A stretch of 28,148 nucleotides of DNA, from the NCBI GenBank assembly GCA_937926755.1, contig CALBBA010000135.1, positions 1-28,148 of the forward strand. The letters are read 5' to 3'. Below are positions 7,243 through 13,579 of the stretch, in pieces. The position numbers and the translations under genes are program-made. Each line of letters starts with the position of its first letter. Positions within the stretch are counted from its first letter, which is position 1. The DNA is from an uncultured Collinsella sp. (GTDB lineage: Bacteria; Actinomycetota; Coriobacteriia; Coriobacteriales; Coriobacteriaceae). Under the pieces are notes generated by a model. That model searched no databases. It saw nothing but the letters and a program-made list of their open reading frames with translations, and was not told where the DNA came from.

Positions 7243-8361
7243 GTGCGAAAAAACGCATCGCGGGACGAGTATGTGCCGCAGCATAGCAGCAGATATGAGA
7301 CGAAGGGCACGTCTTCGCGTGGCCTTGCTGACGCTCGCACCCGCGTGGCGAAGATTGCCGCCATTGGGATGCTGACGTTGGCGGTTATTATCCTCGGAAT
7401 TACCGCCAAAACCTACGCGTCGGAGCGAATGGCACACTCAGATGCGTCAACGGTACAGACGCAAAACAAAAAGGTCTCTGAATCTAAAGCCACCGCAAGC
7501 CAAACCCTGTCGACAGCGAGCCTCAAGACGAGGCTTTCGAAGGCGGACTTTAACGATATTCCCTCAGGCGATACCGTGCAGACCTTCTCACTAGTTGATG
7601 ACCAGATCCCCGCCCTGGAGGATGAGAGCCTCGCCGCGCTCCAAGATGCCCTGAGTCAGGCGCAGGAGCTGGGCGATGTGGGCGTGGTGTTTTACGATCT
7701 GACGAGCGGCAAGGGCGTGACGTATAACGCGGATGCCGAGGTGTACGGTGCGAGCAGTTATAAGGCGCTCTATGTACTCTACGTCTGCGAGTCACTGGTC
7801 GAGACGGGCCAGGTCTCACTCGATGAATCCCTTGGCACCTATGGCGGCTACAGTATGGGCTGGCAGACGGTGCGCGACCTGATCGAGGCCGCGGTCGTTA
7901 ATTCGGACAACGATTCGTTTATTGCGTTACGCGCGGCGTTTGACCGTGTCGGTTACGAGGATTGGATTGTCAGTCTTGGCGTCGATTACGATACCGCACT
8001 CGATCCGATGAGTGATTTTCCCACCTATTGCCCGCGCACCTCGGCCAAGTTGTGGCGCGAGATGAGCGAGTATTTGAGCCGTGATACCGAGACGTCGCAA
8101 TGGCTATCGGGCCTTCTGACCTCTACGACCCGATCGTTTATTCGCGATGGCATTGCGGACGACCAAGCCTTGGTGCGCAACAAGGCAGGCTGGATTAGCG
8201 AGGATGGTTGCTATTCGACATGCGATGCGGGCCTTATCGACATCGATGGCCGTACCTATGTCATGAGCATCATGACATCGATGCCGTGGAGCGACCACTC
8301 GAGCGAGGTTACGACAGCGATTGCAAAGGCTCTGTTTGATACGCGAGCCGCACTGGCCTAG
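7243..8361 (+). CDS. Membrane-anchored serine hydrolase, class A beta-lactamase-like fold
   Basis: A 372-residue protein. It has a short basic cytoplasmic tail, one membrane helix (about 34-55, AKIAAIGMLTLAVIILGITA), a Ser/Thr-rich linker (about 60-110) and an extracytoplasmic domain of the penicillin-binding/beta-lactamase superfamily. Catalytic motifs are SSYK (Ser171, Lys174), SDN (221-223) and KAG in place of KTG/KSG (314-316). No ExxxN omega-loop glutamate of true class A beta-lactamases is evident, so a cell-wall or esterase-like role is more likely than antibiotic resistance. The start is uncertain: GTG 7243 is the first in-frame start after a TGA. An ATG at 7233 in another frame opens a 17-codon ORF with a basic N-terminus, so an N-terminal frameshift is possible. 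Confidence 0.75.
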   Translation: MRKNASRDEYVPQHSSRYETKGTSSRGLADARTRVAKIAAIGMLTLAVIILGITAKTYASERMAHSDASTVQTQNKKVSESKATASQTLSTASLKTRLSKADFNDIPSGDTVQTFSLVDDQIPALEDESLAALQDALSQAQELGDVGVVFYDLTSGKGVTYNADAEVYGASSYKALYVLYVCESLVETGQVSLDESLGTYGGYSMGWQTVRDLIEAAVVNSDNDSFIALRAAFDRVGYEDWIVSLGVDYDTALDPMSDFPTYCPRTSAKLWREMSEYLSRDTETSQWLSGLLTSTTRSFIRDGIADDQALVRNKAGWISEDGCYSTCDAGLIDIDGRTYVMSIMTSMPWSDHSSEVTTAIAKALFDTRAALA

Positions 8362-8365
8362 CGTG

Positions 8366-8388
8366 TTCGTTTGACGAGGTCAAACGAA
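8366..8388. other. Perfect 10-bp dyad between the serine hydrolase and nucleosidase genes
   Basis: TTCGTTTGAC-GAG-GTCAAACGAA forms a perfect hairpin 4 nt after the stop codon at 8361. There is no U-tract, so it could be an operator as well as a 3'-end hairpin. Its left arm contains TTGACG, with TACCAT 19 bp downstream as a poor promoter candidate for the next gene. Confidence 0.45.
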
Positions 8389-8439
8389 ATGCTGGTACCA
8401 TACCGTGGTTGAGAATTTCGTATAGGTTTGGGGAATGGC

Positions 8440-9180
8440 ATGGCTACCATCGCGATTATCGGTGCGCTCGAAAAAGAGATCATGCAGATTAAGGAAGAGT
8501 TGAGTAACGTTTGCATGGTACAGGAGGCGGGCTTGAACGTTGTGACCGGCGGGCTCGACGGCCTGACAGTTGTTGCCACAACGGCGGGTATGGGCACGGT
8601 GAATGCCGCCGCCGCAACACAGCATCTCATTAGTAAATATGCCCCGCAGGCCGTTGTGCTCTCGGGTATCGCGGGCGGTTTGAACCCTAAGCTCCATATC
8701 GACGACGTGGTTATCGGCAAATGCCTACGCTATCTGGATACCGATACCGCGCTTATCGCCGAGTCTGCACCGGGGCTCGAGGAGTTTTGCTCGACGCCTG
8801 CGCTGGTCGATATTGCTGCCGATGTGCTTGCTGAGCGTGGCTTTGTCAACGCTTCGACAAATGCAGCCGCCTCGAACGAGGGCACAAAGCAGTTCCTGGT
8901 CGGCACGATTGCCACGGGTAACCGCTTTGTGACGGGCGCCGCCATGCGCAACGACGCTATCGAGGCGACGCATGCCGATTGTGTTGGCATGGAGGGCGCG
9001 GCGATTGCCCATGTCGCAACCAAAAATGGTGTCGATTGCCTGGTGCTGCGCGCTATCAGCGATAATTGTGACGAGGCGTACGATGCGATTTGCGACCGTG
9101 AGTTCGACCTGTTCGAGTATGCCCGTACCGCGAGTGGCATTACGCTCGATATCGTCCGCCGTATCGCTGCTATCTATTAG
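8440..9180 (+). CDS. mtnN: 5'-methylthioadenosine/S-adenosylhomocysteine nucleosidase
   Basis: A 246-residue cytoplasmic nucleosidase (Pfs/MtnN) that removes adenine from MTA and SAH, by-products of SAM use, and feeds the activated methyl cycle. It shows the family pattern: IGALEKEI with a catalytic glutamate near the start, GMGTVNAA, VLSGIAGGL, ATGNRFV, the ribose-binding VGMEGAAIAHV and the catalytic aspartate in RAISDN. ATG 8440 is chosen because GGGGAA sits 5 nt upstream; the TTG at 8428 is less likely. A radical SAM enzyme (pflA), which generates 5'-deoxyadenosine, another Pfs substrate, lies two genes upstream, though separately transcribed. The sequence is slightly divergent from the E. 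coli enzyme but all expected motifs are present. Confidence 0.88.
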   Translation: MATIAIIGALEKEIMQIKEELSNVCMVQEAGLNVVTGGLDGLTVVATTAGMGTVNAAAATQHLISKYAPQAVVLSGIAGGLNPKLHIDDVVIGKCLRYLDTDTALIAESAPGLEEFCSTPALVDIAADVLAERGFVNASTNAAASNEGTKQFLVGTIATGNRFVTGAAMRNDAIEATHADCVGMEGAAIAHVATKNGVDCLVLRAISDNCDEAYDAICDREFDLFEYARTASGITLDIVRRIAAIY

Positions 9181-9218
9181 CGCGCTCTTTTGTAAGAACC
9201 TACGACCAAGGAGTGTCC

Positions 9219-9809
9219 ATGGCCGATTCCATTAACTACCAGCTTGCCAAGTTCGTCGCCAGCTACGGCAAGGTTTCGCAGATTCCCGAATCCACCTGCC
9301 CCGAGGTGAGCTTTGTCGGCCGCTCCAACGTGGGCAAGTCGTCGATTATGAACAAGCTTTTTGGCCGCAAGAACCTGGTCAAGGTTTCCAGCACGCCGGG
9401 CAAGACGAGCAACATCAACTTCTTTGAGGCCGACGACGTGCATTTCGTGGACCTGCCGGGTTACGGTTTCGCCCGTCGTTCCAAGGCCGAGCGCGACCGC
9501 TGGGCAGAGCTTATCGGCGACTTCTTCGACTCGGAGCGCAGCTTTAACTTGGTCGTCTCGTTGGTGGACATTCGTCACGACCCCAGCAAGCTCGACCACG
9601 ACATGATCGACTACCTACAGGGCAACGAGTTCAACTTTATCGTCTGCCTCACCAAGGCCGACAAACTCAGCCGCACCCAGCAGGCCCGCCAAGCAGCAGC
9701 CATCAAAAAGCAGCTCAACGTCCCGGCCGAGAACGTGATCATCACAAGCTCCCAGACCGGTGTGGGCATCGACGAGCTCAAGCGCCGCATCGCTGAGGCT
9801 TGCCTCTAA
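9219..9809 (+). CDS. engB: Ribosome biogenesis GTPase EngB/YsxC
   Basis: A 196-residue TrmE-Era-EngA-EngB-type GTPase needed for large ribosomal subunit assembly. All G motifs are visible: GRSNVGKS (G1), STPGKT (G2), DLPGYG (G3), TKAD (G4) and TSSQTG (G5). ATG 9219 follows AAGGAG with ideal spacing; the GTG at 9213 lies inside that ribosome-binding site and is rejected. It follows mtnN by 38 nt, so co-transcription is likely. Just after its stop codon the base composition changes and the accessory island begins. Confidence 0.95.
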   Translation: MADSINYQLAKFVASYGKVSQIPESTCPEVSFVGRSNVGKSSIMNKLFGRKNLVKVSSTPGKTSNINFFEADDVHFVDLPGYGFARRSKAERDRWAELIGDFFDSERSFNLVVSLVDIRHDPSKLDHDMIDYLQGNEFNFIVCLTKADKLSRTQQARQAAAIKKQLNVPAENVIITSSQTGVGIDELKRRIAEACL

Positions 9810-9838
9810 TCAGGTTAACCCCCCCAAAGCTCCTATCT

Positions 9839-9890
9839 ATATCACCTCAGTGATAGTTATTGGTAAACTATCACTGAGGTGATATTTTTT
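9839..9890 (+). terminator. 20-bp hairpin with U-tract after engB
   Basis: Arms 9839-9858 and 9866-9885 are perfectly complementary (20 bp) with a 7-nt loop, followed by a run of Ts to 9890. In RNA this is an intrinsic terminator for engB. The same DNA contains the two operator dyads of the next operon, so it is double-purpose. Confidence 0.65.
9840..9884 (+). promoter_or_regulatory. Paired operator dyads flanking an extended -10 promoter of the DUF3990/HTH operon
   Basis: Two 16-bp dyads, TATCAC-CTCA-GTGATA (9840-9855) and TATCAC-TGAG-GTGATA (9869-9884), have centres 29 bp apart and inverted spacers. Between them lies TGGTAAACT (9861-9869), an extended -10 box. Binding of a dimeric HTH protein, presumably the product of the gene at 10550, to both dyads would block the promoter. 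This is the layout of autoregulated toxin-antitoxin operons. Confidence 0.65.
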
Positions 9891-9900
9891 GGAGGTCGCT

Positions 9901-10584
9901 ATGGAGCTATGGCACGGGTCGGAGGTTGTTGTCGAACATCCATCGCTGGATAGATGTAGACAGTTCAACGACTATGGGCGTGGGTTTTATTGCACGCCAC
10001 ATGAGGAAATGGCGATGGAATGGGCATGTCGGACCGAGTCTGATGGCATTGCGAATCGATATGAGCTTGATTTAGATGGTCTTGCGATTTTGGATTTGGA
10101 ATCAGGTGAGTTCTCGATTCTCAACTGGCTTGCAATTCTGGCGAATAACAGAGAGTTCAATGTCTCGACGCCATTGGCGCGCGAAGGGCTACGATTTCTA
10201 CTTGATAACTGCCTGATTGATATTTCTTCATATGACGTTATTCGGGGCTATCGCGCTGACGACTCCTATTTTTCGTTTGCAAGACAGTTTGTCAGCGGCA
10301 TGATATCGCTCAGACAGCTGCAACGTATCATGCGCTTGGGTGATTTGGGTATTCAATATGCTCTTATGAGCGAGCGCGCTTTTTCGGTGATTAGATTCTG
10401 CGATTGGAAGCAGGCTTCGGGGTCTGAGTTTTATCCCAAGCGTTTTGAGCGTGAGCAGAATGCTCGACGCAAATACTTGGATACGGTTAACGGGTTCGAT
10501 TCCGAAGGTATCGACATTAGGGATTTAATGGCAGGGAGGGTTGATTTAAATGATCCAAGAGTTAACGGATTGTGGGCCGAGTAG
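9901..10584 (+). CDS. DUF3990 protein, predicted ADP-ribosyltransferase-like toxin
   Basis: A 227-residue soluble protein with the DUF3990 pattern: LWHGSEVVVEHP at 3-14, then NDYGRGFYCTP with AMEWAC (about 23-43), and IQYALMSERAF near 150-160. DUF3990 has been related to the ADP-ribosyltransferase fold. The N-terminal His6 and the Tyr of GFYCT are the expected NAD-binding residues, and the IQYALMSE strand is where the catalytic acidic/Gln position would fall. ATG 9901 follows GGAGG by 5 nt. The last 35 nt overlap the next gene, so the two are translationally coupled. Codon use is AT-richer than in the neighbouring housekeeping genes. Toxin function is inferred from the fold, the coupled HTH gene and the operator; the target is unknown. 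Confidence 0.75.
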   Translation: MELWHGSEVVVEHPSLDRCRQFNDYGRGFYCTPHEEMAMEWACRTESDGIANRYELDLDGLAILDLESGEFSILNWLAILANNREFNVSTPLAREGLRFLLDNCLIDISSYDVIRGYRADDSYFSFARQFVSGMISLRQLQRIMRLGDLGIQYALMSERAFSVIRFCDWKQASGSEFYPKRFEREQNARRKYLDTVNGFDSEGIDIRDLMAGRVDLNDPRVNGLWAE

Positions 10585-11248
10585 GACATACCCCGTCTAC
10601 TACCTTGAGGATGCAATGAACAACCTCGGTGACTGCTTTGACTATGCCGTCAATGACTATGGAGCAGAAGGATCGGAAGTTGCTGAACTCTTTTGCCTGA
10701 GCGGGGTTGCTCGAGAGTTTGAGCGCGGCAATGCATGGGTAGTGTCGGGAAAATCGGGCGTTGAGCTGTTCGCGCTCATTGCCGAAAGGTCCGGCTATCA
10801 ATCAAGGCCGATGCCAAATCGAACCTACCAATTCGAAAAGACACCGGAATACTGGACAGGCTGGATGCTGGCATACCTGCAGTGGCGCTTAGGAGAGTCT
10901 TTCGAAGATTTGCTGCATGTCGTTCCATTTGATGTGCTGCGCAGTCTGTATTGCCCCTGGCACGAAGCCTCGGAGGAACGCGTGGCTCGTCTCGTCTGCG
11001 ATATGGCGAAAAAAGCGTCCAGGCAAACCAAACTTGCGTTAGCAAGAAAGAGACTCAAGAAAACCCAACAAGATCTGGCATACGAATCGGGTGTGTCACT
11101 CCGCTCAATCCAAATGTACGAGCAGCGCCAGAGAAACATCAATGAAGCTTCGGTAACAAGCGTAAGAGCCATAGCAAAAGCCCTCCACTGCAACATCGAA
11201 GATCTCCTAGAGCCAGTCTTCGAATACAAAGAAACCAGCGCAGCGTAA
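10550..11248 (+). CDS. HTH (XRE)-fused partner/antitoxin candidate
   Basis: A 232-residue protein of two parts. Residues about 1-145 form a domain I cannot name precisely, with an acidic helical start (YLEDAMNNLGDCFDYAV) and a conserved-looking YWTGWMLAYLQWRLG block followed by VPFDVLRSLYCPWHEAS. Residues about 155-220 are an XRE-type helix-turn-helix (ARKRLKKTQQDLAYESGV, then SIQMYEQRQRNI). It starts inside the DUF3990 gene, with AGGGAGGG about 10 nt upstream of ATG 10550. The YWxGWxLAYxQW block is what I recall seeing in proteins encoded next to DUF3990 genes, but this needs a search. I infer that the N-terminal domain neutralises the toxin and the C-terminal HTH binds the paired dyads upstream. 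Confidence 0.7.
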   Translation: MIQELTDCGPSRTYPVYYLEDAMNNLGDCFDYAVNDYGAEGSEVAELFCLSGVAREFERGNAWVVSGKSGVELFALIAERSGYQSRPMPNRTYQFEKTPEYWTGWMLAYLQWRLGESFEDLLHVVPFDVLRSLYCPWHEASEERVARLVCDMAKKASRQTKLALARKRLKKTQQDLAYESGVSLRSIQMYEQRQRNINEASVTSVRAIAKALHCNIEDLLEPVFEYKETSAA

Positions 11249-11450
11249 CCCAATATATTGCCAAGGTTTATATCTAGTAAGCGCTCCTTACCAGCAAGAG
11301 TCCCTACCAATAGAAAGCGGCTTAAAGGGCCGAAATCGTATGAATGGCATTGCGACTTCCAAATGGGTGACTGCTGCTTAAAAAGCTATAGAAATAGGGG
11401 CCGATTTAACGGCCCCAAGCATCGCATAAATGGCATATACGTTTTATCAA
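11249..11450. other. Gene-free gap between the DUF3990/HTH pair and the opposing genes
   Basis: No credible gene was seen. The one structured item is a hairpin at 11397-11416 (see the terminator entry). The AT-richer composition continues through it, so it belongs to the accessory island. Confidence 0.5.
11397..11416 (-). terminator. Terminator of the minus-strand secreted-protein operon
   Basis: GGGGCCG (11397-11403) and CGGCCCC (11410-11416) form a perfect 7-bp stem with a 6-nt loop. On the minus strand it is followed by TATTTCTAT, and it lies 34 nt after the stop of the small gene at 11451. It fits as the 3' end of that operon and may also serve the convergent HTH gene. Confidence 0.5.
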
Positions 11451-11555
11451 CTATTTCTTGTTATTAACCCATTTGCAGATACGCCAAATAAGCACTCCGA
11501 TGAGAATCCAAACGAGAGCGATCATAATGTCTGAGCGTGCAGGAATTGGGATCAT
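11451..11555 (-). CDS. Small single-pass membrane peptide (34 residues)
   Basis: Read on the minus strand from ATG 11555 to TAG 11451-11453. The peptide begins MIPIPARSDIMIALVW and ends RICKWVNNKK, with one hydrophobic helix at about 10-25 and a positively charged tail. AGGAAG lies at good distance upstream, 24 nt after the stop of the secreted-protein gene at 11580, so the two form an operon. I do not recognise a family. Possible roles are an immunity or type I toxin-like peptide, or a membrane partner of the secreted protein. The ribosome-binding site, operon position and clean hydrophobic profile support it as a real gene although it is very short. Confidence 0.6.
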   Translation of the reverse strand: MIPIPARSDIMIALVWILIGVLIWRICKWVNNKK

Positions 11556-11579
11556 TGAACTTCCTCAATTGATGTGAGT

Positions 11580-12095
11580 CTAGTTTGCATAGGTGTGGAG
11601 CGTGCTGCCTTCCATGGTCGCTTGCAACACGGCGACGCTGGACGCAACCCCCATCGATTCATAATTGAGTCGATATGTCGCCTGCTTAGAGTTCCATTTA
11701 AAGGACTCGTTTGTTACCGTGCAACCGAAAGTCGAATAGTTTTGTCCCCAAGCGCTGGTAATGAGCGAGTTCGCTATCTTGATCTTGAATTCGCGATAAA
11801 TAAAAGGACTGTTGTAATAGATAGTCCAAGTTCCAGATGCATTGTTGTAGTAACTGTCCCATATCAGGCTGGGCTCATTAGTTTTTTTAATTCCTATTAC
11901 TGCAACGGTCCCATCCTTAAGCTTGATTTGATGAGACTGCTCGGGACCTTTCGTTAAATCAAAATCTTGGGTTGCGCCAGAAATTGCGACAGCATCGCTT
12001 TCTGCAGCATAAGCAGTCGAAGGGCTAAACGAGAAACATATCGGTAATATCAAAAGTATCGAGAGGAAAAACGAAGCTTTGAGTGTGCGTAACAC
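11580..12095 (-). CDS. Secreted protein, DUF5626-like
   Basis: A 171-residue exported protein. The N-terminus is a signal peptide (basic start, FFLSILLILPICFSF hydrophobic core, cleavage expected after STAYA-A near residue 32). The mature part is small and beta-rich: FDLTKGPEQSHQI, GTWTIYYNSPFIYREFKIKI, NSLITSAW, and an end with ATMEGSTLHTY. This pattern resembles DUF5626 proteins of Firmicutes; the match is from memory and needs a profile search. The start is taken as GTG 12095 because GGAGG lies 8 nt upstream; the ATG at 12110 includes that ribosome-binding site within its own codons. Codon use is AT-rich, like the rest of the island. The 34-residue membrane peptide gene follows directly. 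Function unknown. Confidence 0.65.
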   Translation of the reverse strand: MLRTLKASFFLSILLILPICFSFSPSTAYAAESDAVAISGATQDFDLTKGPEQSHQIKLKDGTVAVIGIKKTNEPSLIWDSYYNNASGTWTIYYNSPFIYREFKIKIANSLITSAWGQNYSTFGCTVTNESFKWNSKQATYRLNYESMGVASSVAVLQATMEGSTLHTYAN

Positions 12096-12115
12096 TTTGA
12101 CCACCTCCATACTGC

Positions 12116-12351
12116 GATGCCTAGTTAAATAGTAGCATGGATAAACAGTTGATTGTGTAACCTAAAAAGCCCCTATCTGCCCGGCGCCCCTTCAAAGCGT
12201 GGGTCCCTGTAGACATCCTCAGCAAGGTAAACGCAGGGATGGTCGGGTGTTCCCCTCAAAATTATTCCGCAGCGCGAAGGCCTCTCGTCCGCTGCTCCGA
12301 AGGAACGCAAGATTAAATCAGCGAATGCGATATCCTGTCGAGGCTGCGCAG
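12116..12351. repeat. Gene-free island border with a decayed copy of the compound palindrome
   Basis: No credible gene. Between about 12262 and 12350 the hallmark unpaired motifs of the palindrome family recur in order: TCCGCAG (12266-12272), a GCTCCGAAGGA loop-like segment (12293-12303) and TCGAGG (12339-12344). The flanking arms are no longer complementary, so I read it as a degenerate copy. It marks the edge between the AT-rich island and the core thrB region. Confidence 0.4.
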
Positions 12352-12468
12352 GCCCCCTTGGGGCTTCCCCTGAAAACAATCCGCAGATCGAATTGCCCCG
12401 TCGCGCGAAGCGCACGACGGGGCAATTCATGATCGAGGACGTTTTCAGGGGAAGCCCCAAGGGGGCCG
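12352..12468 (-). repeat. Compound palindrome A, at the thrB 3' end
   Basis: Outer arms 12352-12378 and 12442-12468 are perfectly complementary over 27 bp. Inner arms 12391-12404 and 12416-12429 are complementary over 14 bp around the loop CGCGAAGCGCA. The unpaired joints read TCCGCAG (12381-12387) on the left and CATGATCGAGGACG (12429-12442) on the right. It begins 22 nt after the thrB stop. Read in the thrB direction, the order is outer arm, CGTCCTCGA, CATG, inner hairpin, CTGCGGA, outer arm. The same architecture occurs downstream of asd and pfk. Confidence 0.85.
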
Positions 12469-12490
12469 GTGAGAGCAATGAGGCAGGGCG

Positions 12491-13372
12491 CTACAGGTAT
12501 TCGATCTGGGCGCCTTCCGTGTCGCACGTCAGAATATGCGTATCGCACTTGGGGAACTGCTCGCGCAGCTTGACCTGCAGGAACTTTGCCACGATGGTAT
12601 CGTCGGTCACAGCCATAAGGGTCGAGCCCGAACCGCTGATCCAGATGGTCTTGGCACCGCCGTTAAGGCAGGTGTCGCGCACAGCGTTGTAGTCGGGAAT
12701 CAGACGGCGACGATAGGGTTCCTGGATGCGGTCGTCATTGGCGGCGGCAATCAGGTCGAGGTCACCAGTCTCCAAGCCGCGCGTCATACCGGCGATGCGG
12801 CCCATTTGCCACACGGCGGTGGAGAGCGGAATCTCCTGCGGCACGACCTTGCGCGCCTCGCTCGTATGTACCTCGTAGGGCGGAATCACGGTAATAAAAC
12901 GCAAGCGATCGCTCACCTCGTAGCGCAGGCACTGGGGGAGCGAATCGGTCGGAGTAAAGGAGCAGACGGCGCCGCCCAGGATGGCGGGGGCGACGTTATC
13001 GGGATGGCCCTCGACCTCGGTGGCAATGCGGACGAGCTCGGCGCGGTCGACGGTGTGGCCCGTCAGCGCGGCGGCCGCCATGATGCCAGCGACGACGCAG
13101 GTGGAGCTGGAACCCAGGCCGCGGGCGACGGGCACGTCGGTCTGAATGTCGATGGCAACGGGAAAAGCCGGCTCGCCCCAGGCGGCCAGAGCATCGACAA
13201 AGCTTACATAGACCAGGTTATTCTCGTTTTGGAACTCTTCGGGGCAGCCCGTGATGGTGAGCTTGTCGGCGCGCTCAAAGGTAAAGTGCGAGTAGAGGCT
13301 GACGGCCATGCCGAGGGTGTCGTAGCCAATGCCTAGGTTTGCGCTGGTGGCGGGGACGGTGATCTTGATCAT
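12491..13372 (-). CDS. thrB: Homoserine kinase
   Basis: A 293-residue GHMP-family kinase that phosphorylates homoserine in threonine synthesis. Motifs: VPATSANLGIGYDTLG (6-21), the ATP-binding PVARGLGSSS (81-90) and EGHPDNVAPAILGG. A start at ATG 13372 is supported by AGGAGGA about 10 nt upstream. It follows thrC on the same strand, but a terminator-like hairpin and a 111-nt palindrome lie between them, so it may have its own promoter or depend on read-through. Length is normal. Together with thrC, lysC and asd it forms an aspartate-family cluster; homoserine dehydrogenase is not in the window. Confidence 0.95.
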   Translation of the reverse strand: MIKITVPATSANLGIGYDTLGMAVSLYSHFTFERADKLTITGCPEEFQNENNLVYVSFVDALAAWGEPAFPVAIDIQTDVPVARGLGSSSTCVVAGIMAAAALTGHTVDRAELVRIATEVEGHPDNVAPAILGGAVCSFTPTDSLPQCLRYEVSDRLRFITVIPPYEVHTSEARKVVPQEIPLSTAVWQMGRIAGMTRGLETGDLDLIAAANDDRIQEPYRRRLIPDYNAVRDTCLNGGAKTIWISGSGSTLMAVTDDTIVAKFLQVKLREQFPKCDTHILTCDTEGAQIEYL

Positions 13373-13391
13373 TGTTGTTGGTCCTCCTGGG

Positions 13392-13502
13392 GGTCGGTTT
13401 CACGCTTGCTCCGCTGCTCGGACAGTCCTGCTCGCACGAAGGCCACATTTAGTGGCCTTCGGCTCGTGCGGAACTCGCGACGGAGCAAGCGTGAAACCGA
13501 CC
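13392..13502 (-). repeat. Compound palindrome B between thrC and thrB (divergent type)
   Basis: Outer arms 13392-13413 and 13481-13502 are perfectly complementary over 22 bp. An inner hairpin (13437-13446 with 13452-13461, loop ATTTA) is extended by CGCACG/CGTGCG past a 3-nt bulge. The two-tier architecture resembles palindromes A, C and D, but the TCCGCAG and TCGAGGACG joint motifs are absent, so it may be a different or diverged family. It lies only about 20 nt upstream of the thrB start codon and overlaps the leader. Confidence 0.75.
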
Positions 13503-13547
13503 TACGCCGTCTCCTCACCGCGCTGGGGAGCCAAATTAAAAGAAAGT

Positions 13548-13567
13548 GCGCCGGCTTTCGCCGGCGC
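13548..13567 (-). terminator. thrC: Intrinsic terminator of thrC
   Basis: GCGCCGGC-GAAA-GCCGGCGC (read on the minus strand) is a perfect 8-bp stem with a tetraloop, 12 nt after the thrC stop, followed by ACTTTCTTTTAATTT. It should end most thrC transcripts before thrB. Confidence 0.8.
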
Positions 13568-13579
13568 CTTATATGGGGT

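Noticed and set aside
7243..8361. Antibiotic-resistance beta-lactamase
   Set aside because: KAG replaces KTG and the omega-loop ExxxN is not apparent; the N-terminal anchor and linker fit a cell-envelope serine hydrolase better.
11258..11467. 69-residue plus-strand ORF after the HTH gene
   Set aside because: No ribosome-binding site, no domain, and it reads through the terminator hairpin at 11397-11416.
12173..12478. Minus-strand ORF with a protein-like tail (CVYLAEDVYRDPRFEGAPG)
   Set aside because: It runs straight through the two arms of palindrome A and the decayed copy, has no ribosome-binding site, and I recognise no family. A short pseudogene fragment at its C-terminal end cannot be fully excluded.
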